Assembly (NCBI RefSeq): GCF_026107415.2
Contig: NZ_JAPCHX010000004.1
Span: 310,001 to 374,000, forward strand
Length of the DNA: 64,000 bases
Direction of reading: 5' to 3'
From: Microbacterium sp. MPKO10
GTDB taxonomy: Bacteria > Actinomycetota > Actinomycetes > Actinomycetales > Microbacteriaceae
This document shows, piece by piece, positions 53,488 to 61,737 of the stretch (positions within the stretch are counted from its first letter, which is position 1; every line of letters starts with the position of its first letter). The notes beneath the pieces were generated by a model that saw only the letters and a list, made by a program, of their open reading frames with translations, was not told where the DNA came from and ran no database searches. Both the position numbers and the translations under genes were made by a program.

Positions 53488-53740
53488 ATATAAAGTTATG
53501 CCCGACGGATGCTCGTGCGCGACGCTCGACGGATAGCCGCCATCGACATCCGGGCTTTGCCCCGATATCCCATGCGCCAGTGACCGAACCCGTACAGCGC
53601 ATACTCCGACACAGCACCTGTGGCGCATACGGACATCAAGATGCCGACGCAGGGCTCCTGGTCAGCACCTCACCCCCTGCCAAGCGCGGGCGCTCAAGGG
53701 CCTCGCCCTCGTGTACCGGGCACAGCCCTGGTTCAGCCCC
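53488..53740. other. Non-coding stretch between pncA and the ABC operon
   Basis: Together with the operator region this gap is about 300 bases. I see no gene, no convincing terminator for pncA and no repeat here. Confidence 0.45.
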
Positions 53741-54340
53741 TTACTCGGCGGGCACCTCTCCCGATGTCGTCAGGGTCGCTCCGTGAACGGCCATCTCGTC
53801 GAGTGCAGCCGAGCTCGGGTCCGCAGCAACGCCGGCGATCAGATCGGTGAGCACCGTGACGTGCAGACCATCTTCGAGAGCATCGAGCACCGAGGCGCGC
53901 ACGCAGTGATCGGTGGCGATGCCGACGGCGTCAATCTCGGTCACCCCTGCCTCGGTGAGCGATTCGAGGAGGCTGCGTCCGTCGTCCGTCGTGCCCTGGA
54001 AGGCCGAATACGCGGGAGTTCCCTGTCCCTTGCGAACGTGAATATTCACCGATGATGTGTCGAAGGCCGGGTGGTACTCGGCGCCGGGTGTATCAGCGAC
54101 GCAGTGCACCGGCCACGTGTTGACAAAGTCGGGTTCGGCGTCGTCGGCGGCGAAGTGGCCGCCGTTGTCGTCACTGGCGTTGTGCCAGTCACGTGATGCG
54201 ACAACAGTGTCGTACCGAGCCGATGCGAGATTGAGCCAGCGGGTCACATTGCGGGCAACGTCAGCGCCGCCAGCGACGCCGAGCGCTCCGCCCTCCGTGA
54301 AGTCGTTCTGAACGTCGATGATCAGTAATGCGCGCGCCAT
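53741..54340 (-). CDS. pncA: Nicotinamidase (isochorismatase-like hydrolase)
   Basis: A 199-residue enzyme hydrolysing nicotinamide to nicotinate for NAD salvage. The catalytic triad is D9, K104 and C146 (GIATDHCVRAS), and the metal site is in RDWHNASDDNGGHF. GGAGGAG precedes ATG 54340. It is the last gene of a run on the minus strand, 14 bases after the carboxypeptidase gene. The homologous mycobacterial enzyme activates pyrazinamide. Confidence 0.94.
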   Translation of the reverse strand: MARALLIIDVQNDFTEGGALGVAGGADVARNVTRWLNLASARYDTVVASRDWHNASDDNGGHFAADDAEPDFVNTWPVHCVADTPGAEYHPAFDTSSVNIHVRKGQGTPAYSAFQGTTDDGRSLLESLTEAGVTEIDAVGIATDHCVRASVLDALEDGLHVTVLTDLIAGVAADPSSAALDEMAVHGATLTTSGEVPAE

Positions 54341-54354
54341 AGAGCTCCTCCAGA

Positions 54355-55767
54355 TCACAGATTCGATAGGTCGTTGCCGCAACGGTAGAACGCTGTGGCC
54401 AGCATATCCACCGCGTGCGCAGTCGTACTCGGGAGCGGCTGATCCCCGAGCGCGTAGATCGAGAACACCAGGGTCGAGCCATCCTCAGGCTCGATCACGC
54501 CCGAGAGCGTGTATGCCGTTTGGATCCACCCCGTCTTCGCCATGACGTGGCCCGCCGCCGCCTCGGCATCGCCCGAGAAACGGCTGTCGTATCGCAGGGT
54601 GCCTGATTCCCCGGCGACGGGCAGCCCGTCGAGAATCGACGGCATATCAATAGTGCCTTCCACGACGCCGCGCAACAGCTTCGTGAAGTAGATGTTCGGG
54701 ACGGCATTGTCGGCGCTGAGGCCCGAGCCATCGACGATCGTCAGCCCACTCGTGTCGATCCCGAGCGGCTCAAGTGCTGCGGGGATCCCATCGGCAAGTG
54801 CGGCGAAGTCACTTCCGGCACCCTCTTCAATCGCGACGAGACGCGCGAGGCTTTCGGCGATCATGTTGTCGCTGTACAGCAGCATGTATTCCACGAGAGA
54901 GCTCAGCGGTGCCGACTCGACGGCGGCGAGCTGCGCAGCATCCGCCGGTGCCTCACCGATGGTCGTCGTGGCGTCGGGGAAGTACGCGGCGAAGGCCTCC
55001 CCCGCGCGTGCGACCGGGTCACTTCCGCGTGGTGAGTATTCGCTGGCCGGCCAGAGGCGATCGGCGTCGACCTGCAGTGCGCTGACGTGCGACTGGTAGC
55101 CCTCGCGCATCCCCTTGGTGTCCCAGCTGGGCAGCCAGCTCTCCCCCGTGAACGCGCTGCTGTCGAGCACGATGCGGGTGATGGGCTCTGTGTGCCCGGC
55201 CTCGGACCACGCCGTTTTGACGGCGGAGGCGAGAGCGTCGAGGTGCGCGGCCCCCGGATACACTGACTCCTGCCCGGTCGGAAGACGGGTGAGCGTCATG
55301 TCCCCTTGCCCGACGAGCACGATCGTGCCCGGTTCGCTGCCCTCGACGACGGGGGTCGAGATACGGTAATTGGCACCGAAGGTCTCCAGCGCCGCTGCCG
55401 CCGTGATGAGCTTCATGTTGCTCGCCGTCCGCGCGGGAGTTGTCGAATTGCGGTCGTAGAGAAGCTCACCGGTGTCGGCATTCACAACTCGAGCCTGCAG
55501 AGTGTTCAGCAGCGGGTCGGATGCTGCCTCGGCGACCGAGCACTGCCGAATACTGTTCGCCGGGACCGGGCTCTCGGCAAGCGGTCGCGGATCGGGAGTC
55601 GGCGTCGCTGACGGCGTCGGTGTCGCCGATGCGCTCGTCGCGATGGGGAAGGGATTCTCGATCGCCGCCCCGGCCGCAACCGAACCTCCCGCAAGGATGA
55701 CGCCGACGATGGCACCGACGGCCCAGAGGGCACGGCGGCGCGGCGAAGAGCGAACGGGGCGAGACAC
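54355..55767 (-). CDS. dacB: D-alanyl-D-alanine carboxypeptidase/endopeptidase (PBP4 family)
   Basis: A 470-residue exported penicillin-binding protein that trims peptidoglycan peptides. A signal anchor (about 13-35) and a Thr/Pro linker precede the catalytic domain. Active-site motifs are S116-N-M-K119, S299-D-N301 and K411-T-G413, with the extra domain between the first two as in PBP4/DacB. GTG start at 55767; the ribosome site is weak. Confidence 0.94.
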   Translation of the reverse strand: MSRPVRSSPRRRALWAVGAIVGVILAGGSVAAGAAIENPFPIATSASATPTPSATPTPDPRPLAESPVPANSIRQCSVAEAASDPLLNTLQARVVNADTGELLYDRNSTTPARTASNMKLITAAAALETFGANYRISTPVVEGSEPGTIVLVGQGDMTLTRLPTGQESVYPGAAHLDALASAVKTAWSEAGHTEPITRIVLDSSAFTGESWLPSWDTKGMREGYQSHVSALQVDADRLWPASEYSPRGSDPVARAGEAFAAYFPDATTTIGEAPADAAQLAAVESAPLSSLVEYMLLYSDNMIAESLARLVAIEEGAGSDFAALADGIPAALEPLGIDTSGLTIVDGSGLSADNAVPNIYFTKLLRGVVEGTIDMPSILDGLPVAGESGTLRYDSRFSGDAEAAAGHVMAKTGWIQTAYTLSGVIEPEDGSTLVFSIYALGDQPLPSTTAHAVDMLATAFYRCGNDLSNL

Positions 55768-55791
55768 CCTGTGATTTTAGCGCGTGGTAGC

Positions 55792-56784
55792 TCAGAACTC
55801 GCTTGGATACACCACGCCGACCTGGCGGCGCACCTCGTCGAGGACACCCATGATGTCGACAGACTCCGCGGGCGGGAGGATGCTGCCGGCGATTTCGCCC
55901 GCAGCGACGAGGCGCTCGAGCTCCAGTGCCTGGTAGTGCATGCCGCGCCCGTTCACCTCGCTCGTGAACTCTTCCAGCACCTCTCCCGCCGTCGCCGTCA
56001 CCCGGAACGAGGTCGCTGAGTACCAGACTCGGTCGATATCGATACGCGCGGAGGTGCCGATGATGCTCGCCTGGTTAGGACCGGCTCCGCGCATGGAGCT
56101 GAACGTCGTGGCCATGGCGCCGCTGTGGTAGCTGAGCACAGCGGAGACCTGGGCATCGACGCCGGTCTCTGTCAGCTGCGCCGTCGCGTCGATGCGGTCG
56201 GGCAGCCCAAGCACGTCGACAGCGAACGAGAGTGGGTAGATGCCGAGATCGAGCAATGCTCCCCCACCAAGCTGAGGATCCATCATGCGGTGCTCAGGGC
56301 CGACCGTGATGTTCTGCGTGTGATCGGCCGTCACGGCGACGATCTCGCCGAGGGTGCCCTCCGCGATGATTTCGCGCACACGACGCATGTGCGGAAGGTA
56401 GCGGGTCCACATCGCCTCGAGGGCCACGAGTCCGCGCTCGGCAGCGAGACTGGTGACAGCGCGCGCTTCGTCTTCCGTCATGGTGAACGGCTTCTCGACG
56501 AGCACGTGTTTGCCCGCGTCGAGCGCGAGGGTCGCCTGTTCGGCATGGAAGCTGTGCGGAGAGGCGATGTACACGGCGTCGATCTCGGGATCGGCGACGA
56601 GTTCGTCGTAACTGCCGTACGCATGAGTGATGCCGAACTCCTCGGCGAACGCGCGCGAGCGCTCGAGTGACCGTGACCCAACAGCGGTGACGGCGAAGCC
56701 GCCAAGGATCAGATCTTTCGTGAACGTGCGGGCAATACCGCCGGGGGCGAGGATTCCCCAGCGCAGAGCATTCGGAGTCGACAT
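55792..56784 (-). CDS. Gfo/Idh/MocA family oxidoreductase
   Basis: A 330-residue NAD(P)-dependent sugar or inositol dehydrogenase relative. The Rossmann domain begins RWGILAPGGIARTF (a GxGxxG variant with Ala and Pro), and the EKP motif is in HVLVEKPFTMTE. The C-terminal domain carries GGGALLDLGIYPL. Its substrate is unknown; adjacency to an aldose epimerase nine bases upstream suggests a sugar. Confidence 0.9.
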   Translation of the reverse strand: MSTPNALRWGILAPGGIARTFTKDLILGGFAVTAVGSRSLERSRAFAEEFGITHAYGSYDELVADPEIDAVYIASPHSFHAEQATLALDAGKHVLVEKPFTMTEDEARAVTSLAAERGLVALEAMWTRYLPHMRRVREIIAEGTLGEIVAVTADHTQNITVGPEHRMMDPQLGGGALLDLGIYPLSFAVDVLGLPDRIDATAQLTETGVDAQVSAVLSYHSGAMATTFSSMRGAGPNQASIIGTSARIDIDRVWYSATSFRVTATAGEVLEEFTSEVNGRGMHYQALELERLVAAGEIAGSILPPAESVDIMGVLDEVRRQVGVVYPSEF

Positions 56785-56793
56785 GCTGACAGC

Positions 56794-57729
56794 CTATTCG
56801 GTTGCGCGGTACGTCACTCCCCAGCGTCCGCTCCAGCTCTCCCCTGGCGCAATCCACGTGACGCCGTCGCCACTGTTGAGCGCGTCGGCGGGCATCGTCA
56901 TTGGCTCAATCGCGATCGACCGCGATCCATCGCCGCGCACGCGGTCCGACGTGTAGAACTGCACCCACGCGAATGCCGGGTCGGCCCAGACGGTGACGGC
57001 GCGACCATCGTCGGCAGACAGCACGTGCCGGATGCTGTCGCCCACAACGTCGAGCTCGGTGTAGGCATCGTCGAGCGACAGCTCGCCTACGCGGCGGCCG
57101 GTCCGCAGATCCTTCTCGGGTGGCACGGGAACGGTGCGCACCGGGTTCATCCGCTCGTCGACCTCGATGACAGCGCGGCCCGTGCTCGTCAACGTCAGGT
57201 CGTCGCTGTCGAGCTCGCCGATGCGATAGTAGCCGTGGGTGCCGACGCCAACCGGGGCAGATGTTGTTCCATGGTTCACGATCGTGTGCGTAACCTCGAG
57301 CCCGCGCCCGGTGAGCGCATATCGCACACTCGTGGCGAGGCTGAACGGGTAGCCGCGCTGCGGGTGAATGCGGGCGGAGAGCGTGATGCTCGCAGCATCC
57401 GAGTCACTCACGGTGTATGCCTGCGTGCGCAACAGGCCGTGTGAGGCGTTCTGCTTGGCTGGCTCGGTGAGATCGAGCTGCTGCACGGTATGTGTGCCGT
57501 CTGACCCCGCGAGCGACCACCGTCCGTCACGCACACGGTTGGGCCACGGGACGAGCACGGCGCCCTGCGATGAGGTGGGCAGAGCGTCCTCGGGGAACGT
57601 CTCGGCGACGCGGATGCCGTCAAGGACGAGGTCGCGCAGCGTGGCACCGACCTCGGTGACGATCAGACTGTCGTCCCCCTGTCGAACGGTGAACTGCTGG
57701 CCTGTGGGGTTCCACGTGTGCGAGGTCAT
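56794..57729 (-). CDS. Aldose 1-epimerase family protein
   Basis: A 311-residue beta-sandwich mutarotase relative. Family blocks are VPWPNRVRDGRWSL, ASHGLLRTQAY, VGVGTHGYYRIG (catalytic His) and a C-terminal IAIEPMTMPADALNSGDG with the catalytic Glu. It starts at ATG 57729; the upstream frame has no homology. It leads an operon-like run of four genes. A promoter lies about 200 bases upstream. Confidence 0.92.
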   Translation of the reverse strand: MTSHTWNPTGQQFTVRQGDDSLIVTEVGATLRDLVLDGIRVAETFPEDALPTSSQGAVLVPWPNRVRDGRWSLAGSDGTHTVQQLDLTEPAKQNASHGLLRTQAYTVSDSDAASITLSARIHPQRGYPFSLATSVRYALTGRGLEVTHTIVNHGTTSAPVGVGTHGYYRIGELDSDDLTLTSTGRAVIEVDERMNPVRTVPVPPEKDLRTGRRVGELSLDDAYTELDVVGDSIRHVLSADDGRAVTVWADPAFAWVQFYTSDRVRGDGSRSIAIEPMTMPADALNSGDGVTWIAPGESWSGRWGVTYRATE

Positions 57730-57926
57730 TGTTTTATCGTATCGAGCGTGCGGGCGGCGGCACGGCGACGTCCCGCGCGCCGGCACCGTCCGGACGTGTC
57801 CGTGGCTTCTCGATGACAGCGTGCCATAGGCCTCGTCCGAGCAACACCGTCAAAGAAGACCACTGACCTCGCCACGGATAGGCTAGGACGAGGATGACAC
57901 GCCCAACCCCATACACACGTTCTGGC

Positions 57927-57955
57927 CTATAAGCCCTATAAGCCGGATTGACAAC
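57927..57955 (-). promoter_or_regulatory. Candidate promoter of the epimerase operon with tandem repeat
   Basis: Minus strand TTGTCA (57950-57955), 17 bases, TATAGG (57927-57932). The plus strand shows a 9-base tandem CTATAAGCC twice (57928-57945), so the -10-like motif is duplicated. Confidence 0.5.
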
Positions 57956-57966
57956 CACGCTACACA

Positions 57967-58009
57967 CAAAAAGCGGGGCCGATCAGCTGTTTCTCGCTGA
58001 CCGACCCCG
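57967..58009 (-). terminator. Intrinsic terminator of tRNA-Thr(CGU)
   Basis: A 14-bp stem with two G-U pairs (58009-57996 with 57987-57974) and an 8-base loop is followed on the minus strand by CTTTTTG. Confidence 0.92.
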
Positions 58010-58020
58010 TCTTATTTCTG

Positions 58021-58093
58021 AGCCGCCTGCCGGAATCGAACCGGCGACCTATTCATTACGAGTGAATCGCTCTACCGACTGAGCTAAGGCGGC
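58021..58093 (-). tRNA. tRNA-Thr (anticodon CGU)
   Basis: A full cloverleaf of 73 bases on the minus strand: acceptor GCCGCCT/AGGCGGC, D arm GCTC/GAGC, anticodon stem ATTCA/TGAAT with loop CTCGTAA (CGT), T arm GCCGG/CCGGC. CCA is not encoded, unlike the other two tRNAs here. Confidence 0.97.
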
Positions 58094-58291
58094 GTGGCCG
58101 CACCATCGTGCGCACACAGCGATCTATATTACACGTTCCCGACGGTGCTCATGACCACGTCGAACAAGAGCGCACGTGCACCCGCCAGACGCTCGCGTGC
58201 CGATCTGCACGACGACCGAGCCCACACAGTTGTGGGGTCTCTCTGGCCGGGCACGTCACGTCACAGAGTCGATTCACAGGCCTGAGTGCAG

Positions 58292-59851
58292 TTATGAGCA
58301 CTTCGGGTCGTCGTCGGGCATGATTCCCGTGATGAGGTACTCGTCCACCACATCGTTCACACACTGCGAACCCTTGTTGTAGGCCGTGTGCCCTTCGCCC
58401 TCATAGGTCACCAGCTGCCCGGATTCGAGCTGTTCCGCGAGGTTCTCCGCCCACTCGTACGGCGTTGCCGGGTCGCCTGTGGTTCCGACAACCATAATGG
58501 GGTCGGCACCTTCGGCGTGGATCTCGTTGCGCTCTGCACTGTCGGTGAAGGGCCAGTTCGCGCAGCTGATGTCTCCGTAGCCGAGAGAGGGGCCGAACAC
58601 CGGAGCGGCCTCGGCGATCTCCTTTGCTTGCTTCTCCATCGTGGCCGGATCATCGTCGTACGGGTAGTCACGGCAGTTGTATGCCATGAACGCCTCCGTC
58701 GAGTTGTCCTGATACGTCCCGTCTTCGTTGCGACCGTTGTACTGGTCAGCGAAGTAGAACGCGTTCGTCGCATCGCCGTCCATGACGTCGGCGAGCATGA
58801 CGTTCAAGTACTCCCAGCTGTTTGGCGAGTACAACGGAAGGATGATCGCCGTTGTCAGTGTGCTCGATCCCAGCATCCGGCCGTCTGGCCCCCTGAGTGG
58901 CGATTCGCCAACGGATTCAATCAACTCAGAGATCGTCTCTTTCGCTTTGTCGACGCTCCCCGAGAAGGCGCACTCGCTGTTGTTGTCGATGCAGTCCTTG
59001 AGGAAAGCCGACAGCGCCCCCTCGAAACCCTTGGCCTGAGCCTTCGACACCTCAAAATTGCTCTTCGACGGGTCAATAGCGCCGTCAAGGACGAGTCGCC
59101 CGACTTTGTCAGGGAACAGCTCGGCATACGTGGCGCCGAGGAAAGTGCCGTACGAGTAACCGAGATAGTACAGCTCGTCATCGCCGAGAACAGCGCGCAA
59201 CAAGTCGAGGTCCTTCGCCGCTTGTACCGTCGTGATGAACTCGAGCAAGGGCCCGGTGTTGTCGAGACATGCCTCGCCGAATTCGGTGGCGCTCGTGGTC
59301 ATCTCGTCGATCCACGCGTCGCTTCCGACATCCGAGTTCTCCGGGAGGCCATACAGGTATTCGTCCATCTGCTCGGGCTCGTAGCAGCTCACCGCTGTCG
59401 AGCGTCCGACACCTCGCGGGTCGAAGCCGACGATGTCGAAATTCTTCTTGAGGTCGGCATCGACGGCGTAGTCGAGACTGTCCTTGACGAAGTCGAAGCC
59501 CGATCCGCCCGGGCCGCCGGGGTTGACGAGCAGCGACCCGATCGGGTCACCCTGCGCCTTGCTGCGAATCAGCGCCAACTCGATCTCGCCGGCCTCCGGG
59601 TCGTCCCAGTTCATCGGCGCACGCACCGTTGCGCACTCGAAGCCAGACGGGCACGCGTCGTTCGACCACTCGACATCCTGCGCATAGAACTCGTCTGCCG
59701 ACGTGCCCGTCGTGGTCGGCTGCGGTTTCGGCGTGCTTGAGGATGTGTCCTCCTTCGGCGGGATGAACGCCGTGAAGCATCCGCTCAAGGGCACGACGAG
59801 TGCGGCGGCGAAGGCCACCACGGCCAGTCGGCGGGCGCTGTTCTTTCTCAT
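58292..59851 (-). CDS. Exported alpha/beta hydrolase, tripeptidyl-aminopeptidase-like lipoprotein
   Basis: A 519-residue lipoprotein (lipobox PLSGC, C25) of the Tap/SlpD family of serine peptidases. The nucleophile is S233 in GYSYGT, the oxyanion region is NPGGPGGSGFDF, the acid lies in GTTGDPATPY and the histidine in GEGHTAYN. Mycobacterial Hip1 belongs to the same family. GGGAGG lies before ATG 59851, ten bases after the holB stop, so it ends the topA-tmk-holB run as in Streptomyces. Confidence 0.92.
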   Translation of the reverse strand: MRKNSARRLAVVAFAAALVVPLSGCFTAFIPPKEDTSSSTPKPQPTTTGTSADEFYAQDVEWSNDACPSGFECATVRAPMNWDDPEAGEIELALIRSKAQGDPIGSLLVNPGGPGGSGFDFVKDSLDYAVDADLKKNFDIVGFDPRGVGRSTAVSCYEPEQMDEYLYGLPENSDVGSDAWIDEMTTSATEFGEACLDNTGPLLEFITTVQAAKDLDLLRAVLGDDELYYLGYSYGTFLGATYAELFPDKVGRLVLDGAIDPSKSNFEVSKAQAKGFEGALSAFLKDCIDNNSECAFSGSVDKAKETISELIESVGESPLRGPDGRMLGSSTLTTAIILPLYSPNSWEYLNVMLADVMDGDATNAFYFADQYNGRNEDGTYQDNSTEAFMAYNCRDYPYDDDPATMEKQAKEIAEAAPVFGPSLGYGDISCANWPFTDSAERNEIHAEGADPIMVVGTTGDPATPYEWAENLAEQLESGQLVTYEGEGHTAYNKGSQCVNDVVDEYLITGIMPDDDPKCS

Positions 59852-59861
59852 GGTCCTCCCT

Positions 59862-60992
59862 TTAGCGGATCGCGGTCACCAAGGCTGCCTCGAGCGCGAG
59901 TGCCGGTGCCACGTTGCCGGCGATGCGGCGTCTGGCGAGCTGGATCGCATCCATCGTGTGAAGCGTACGTGCCGCATCCGTTGATTGTGCTGCGCGACGC
60001 AGGTCATCGGTGAATTCACGGTTGATGATCGCGCCCTCTCGCCCCAGCTGGATCATCGTGATGTCGCGGTAGAGCGACAACAGATCAACGAGGATGCGGT
60101 CGATGCCGTCACGCAAACTTCGGGTGGCGCGCCGCTTCTGCTCGTCTTCCAGCGCCTTCAGTTGGCTCCGCAGCGCGGGGGGAACCGTTTTGCCCGGTTC
60201 GACGCCGAGGGAGCGAAGGACGCTCTCGCGTTCGGCCTCGTCGCGTTCCGCGGTGAATGCTTTGGCGTCGTCACCCGCGATCTCGAGCATGCCCGCTGCC
60301 GCCATCACGGCATCGGTGACGGTGCGCATGCCCAGCGCCGTCCGCAGCGTGCGTTCACGACGCCCGAGTGCATCGTCGTCGGTGGCGAGGCGCTTGGCCA
60401 TGCCGATGTGGCTCTGGGCCAGCCGTGCGGCGCGCTCGGCGATCACCGGGTCCACTCCCAGCTGCACCTGCAACAGGTCTGCCACGTCATCGACCGTGGG
60501 CAGGCTGAGCCGCAGGGTGCGCACGCGGCTGCGGATTGTGGGCAGCATGTCGGCATCGCTCGGAGCGCACAGCACCCACACGGTCCGCTCGGGTGGCTCC
60601 TCGAGTGCCTTGAGCAGCACGTTCGATGTGCGCTCGGTCATGCGGTCAGCATCCTCAATGACCATGACCCGGTAGCTTCCCACCGACGGTGAATAATACG
60701 ACGTCGTCGCGAAGGCGCGGACCTCTTCGATCTTGTAGCTGACGTTCTCGGTGCGCAGAACCGACAGATCCGGGTGCGTGCGTGACTCAACCTGCGCCAG
60801 CGTGTGCGCGTCGCCGTCGGGGTCGCCGCTCAGCAGGGCGGCGGCGAATGCGTAGGCGATGTTCGAACGACCCGAGCCTGGCGGGCCCGTGATCAGCCAG
60901 GCGTGAGTCATCGACGAGCTCGACGCGGATGCTGCGGAGCGCAGAACATCGACGGCGCCCGATTGCCCCGTCAAGCCGTCCCATACGTTCAC
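59862..60992 (-). CDS. holB: DNA polymerase III delta' subunit
   Basis: A 376-residue clamp-loader subunit. The AAA+ domain has the P-loop variant GPPGSGRSN with Arg in place of the catalytic Lys, as in actinobacterial delta' subunits that do not hydrolyse ATP. VIEDADRMTERTSNVLLKALEEPP and the sensor-1 region IRSRVRTL are conserved. GTG start at 60992. A gap of 127 bases separates it from tmk although the frame stays open. Confidence 0.93.
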   Translation of the reverse strand: MNVWDGLTGQSGAVDVLRSAASASSSSMTHAWLITGPPGSGRSNIAYAFAAALLSGDPDGDAHTLAQVESRTHPDLSVLRTENVSYKIEEVRAFATTSYYSPSVGSYRVMVIEDADRMTERTSNVLLKALEEPPERTVWVLCAPSDADMLPTIRSRVRTLRLSLPTVDDVADLLQVQLGVDPVIAERAARLAQSHIGMAKRLATDDDALGRRERTLRTALGMRTVTDAVMAAAGMLEIAGDDAKAFTAERDEAERESVLRSLGVEPGKTVPPALRSQLKALEDEQKRRATRSLRDGIDRILVDLLSLYRDITMIQLGREGAIINREFTDDLRRAAQSTDAARTLHTMDAIQLARRRIAGNVAPALALEAALVTAIR

Positions 60993-61119
60993 GCGGTCAA
61001 GCCTACCTGCGGCGTCTGACCGTACACCATCGCATCCACAGATGCACGACAGCGGAATCTTCGAGGCACGCTCTCCGGTGATGACCTCCCGCCGACGACT
61101 CGCTCGCGCGATCCGGAGC

Positions 61120-61737
61120 TCAGTCGAGGAGCTGCTCGACCCGACCGCGAATCTCTGCGGCGATCTCCTCGGGTGCGCGGGCAGCGTCCACGACGAGGAA
61201 CCGCGCGTCGGATGCTGCCAGTTCGAGGTACGCTGCGCGAACGCGCGCGTGGAACTCCTGCTTCTCGGCCTCAAGCCTGTCGAACCGTTTCTCGGCAGCA
61301 TCCAGTCGCTGTCGGGCCGACGCCTCGTCGAGATCGAGCAGAACCGTGAGATCGGGCAGCAGCCCGTCAACGGCCCACAGCGACAGATCGCGAATCGTGT
61401 CGCCCGAGAGCACCCGCCCGGCACCCTGGTAGGCGACGGACGAGTCGATGTAGCGGTCCTGCACGACGACGCTTCCGGCCTCGAGTGCGGGGCGCACCTT
61501 CGTTGCAATGTGGTGGGCGCGATCAGCAGCGTACAGAAGCGCCTCTGCCCGTGGGGCGATGTCGCCGCGGTGGTGCAGCACGATCTCGCGGATCTGCTCC
61601 CCCACGTCGGTTCCGCCGGGCTCACGCGTGCGCAGGACCGTGCGCTCGCGCGCTGTCAGCCACCGCTCGAGAAGCTCGGCCTGCGTGGACTTTCCGACGC
61701 CGTCGCCGCCCTCGAGCGTGATGAACAGCCCGCTCAT
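61120..61737 (-). CDS. tmk: Thymidylate kinase
   Basis: A 205-residue enzyme phosphorylating dTMP to dTDP. The P-loop is EGGDGVGKSTQ, the DR(Y) motif is VVQDRYIDSS, and the LID region is RQRLDAAEKRFDRLE. ATG 61737 overlaps the topA stop by four bases, so the two are coupled. Confidence 0.97.
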   Translation of the reverse strand: MSGLFITLEGGDGVGKSTQAELLERWLTARERTVLRTREPGGTDVGEQIREIVLHHRGDIAPRAEALLYAADRAHHIATKVRPALEAGSVVVQDRYIDSSVAYQGAGRVLSGDTIRDLSLWAVDGLLPDLTVLLDLDEASARQRLDAAEKRFDRLEAEKQEFHARVRAAYLELAASDARFLVVDAARAPEEIAAEIRGRVEQLLD

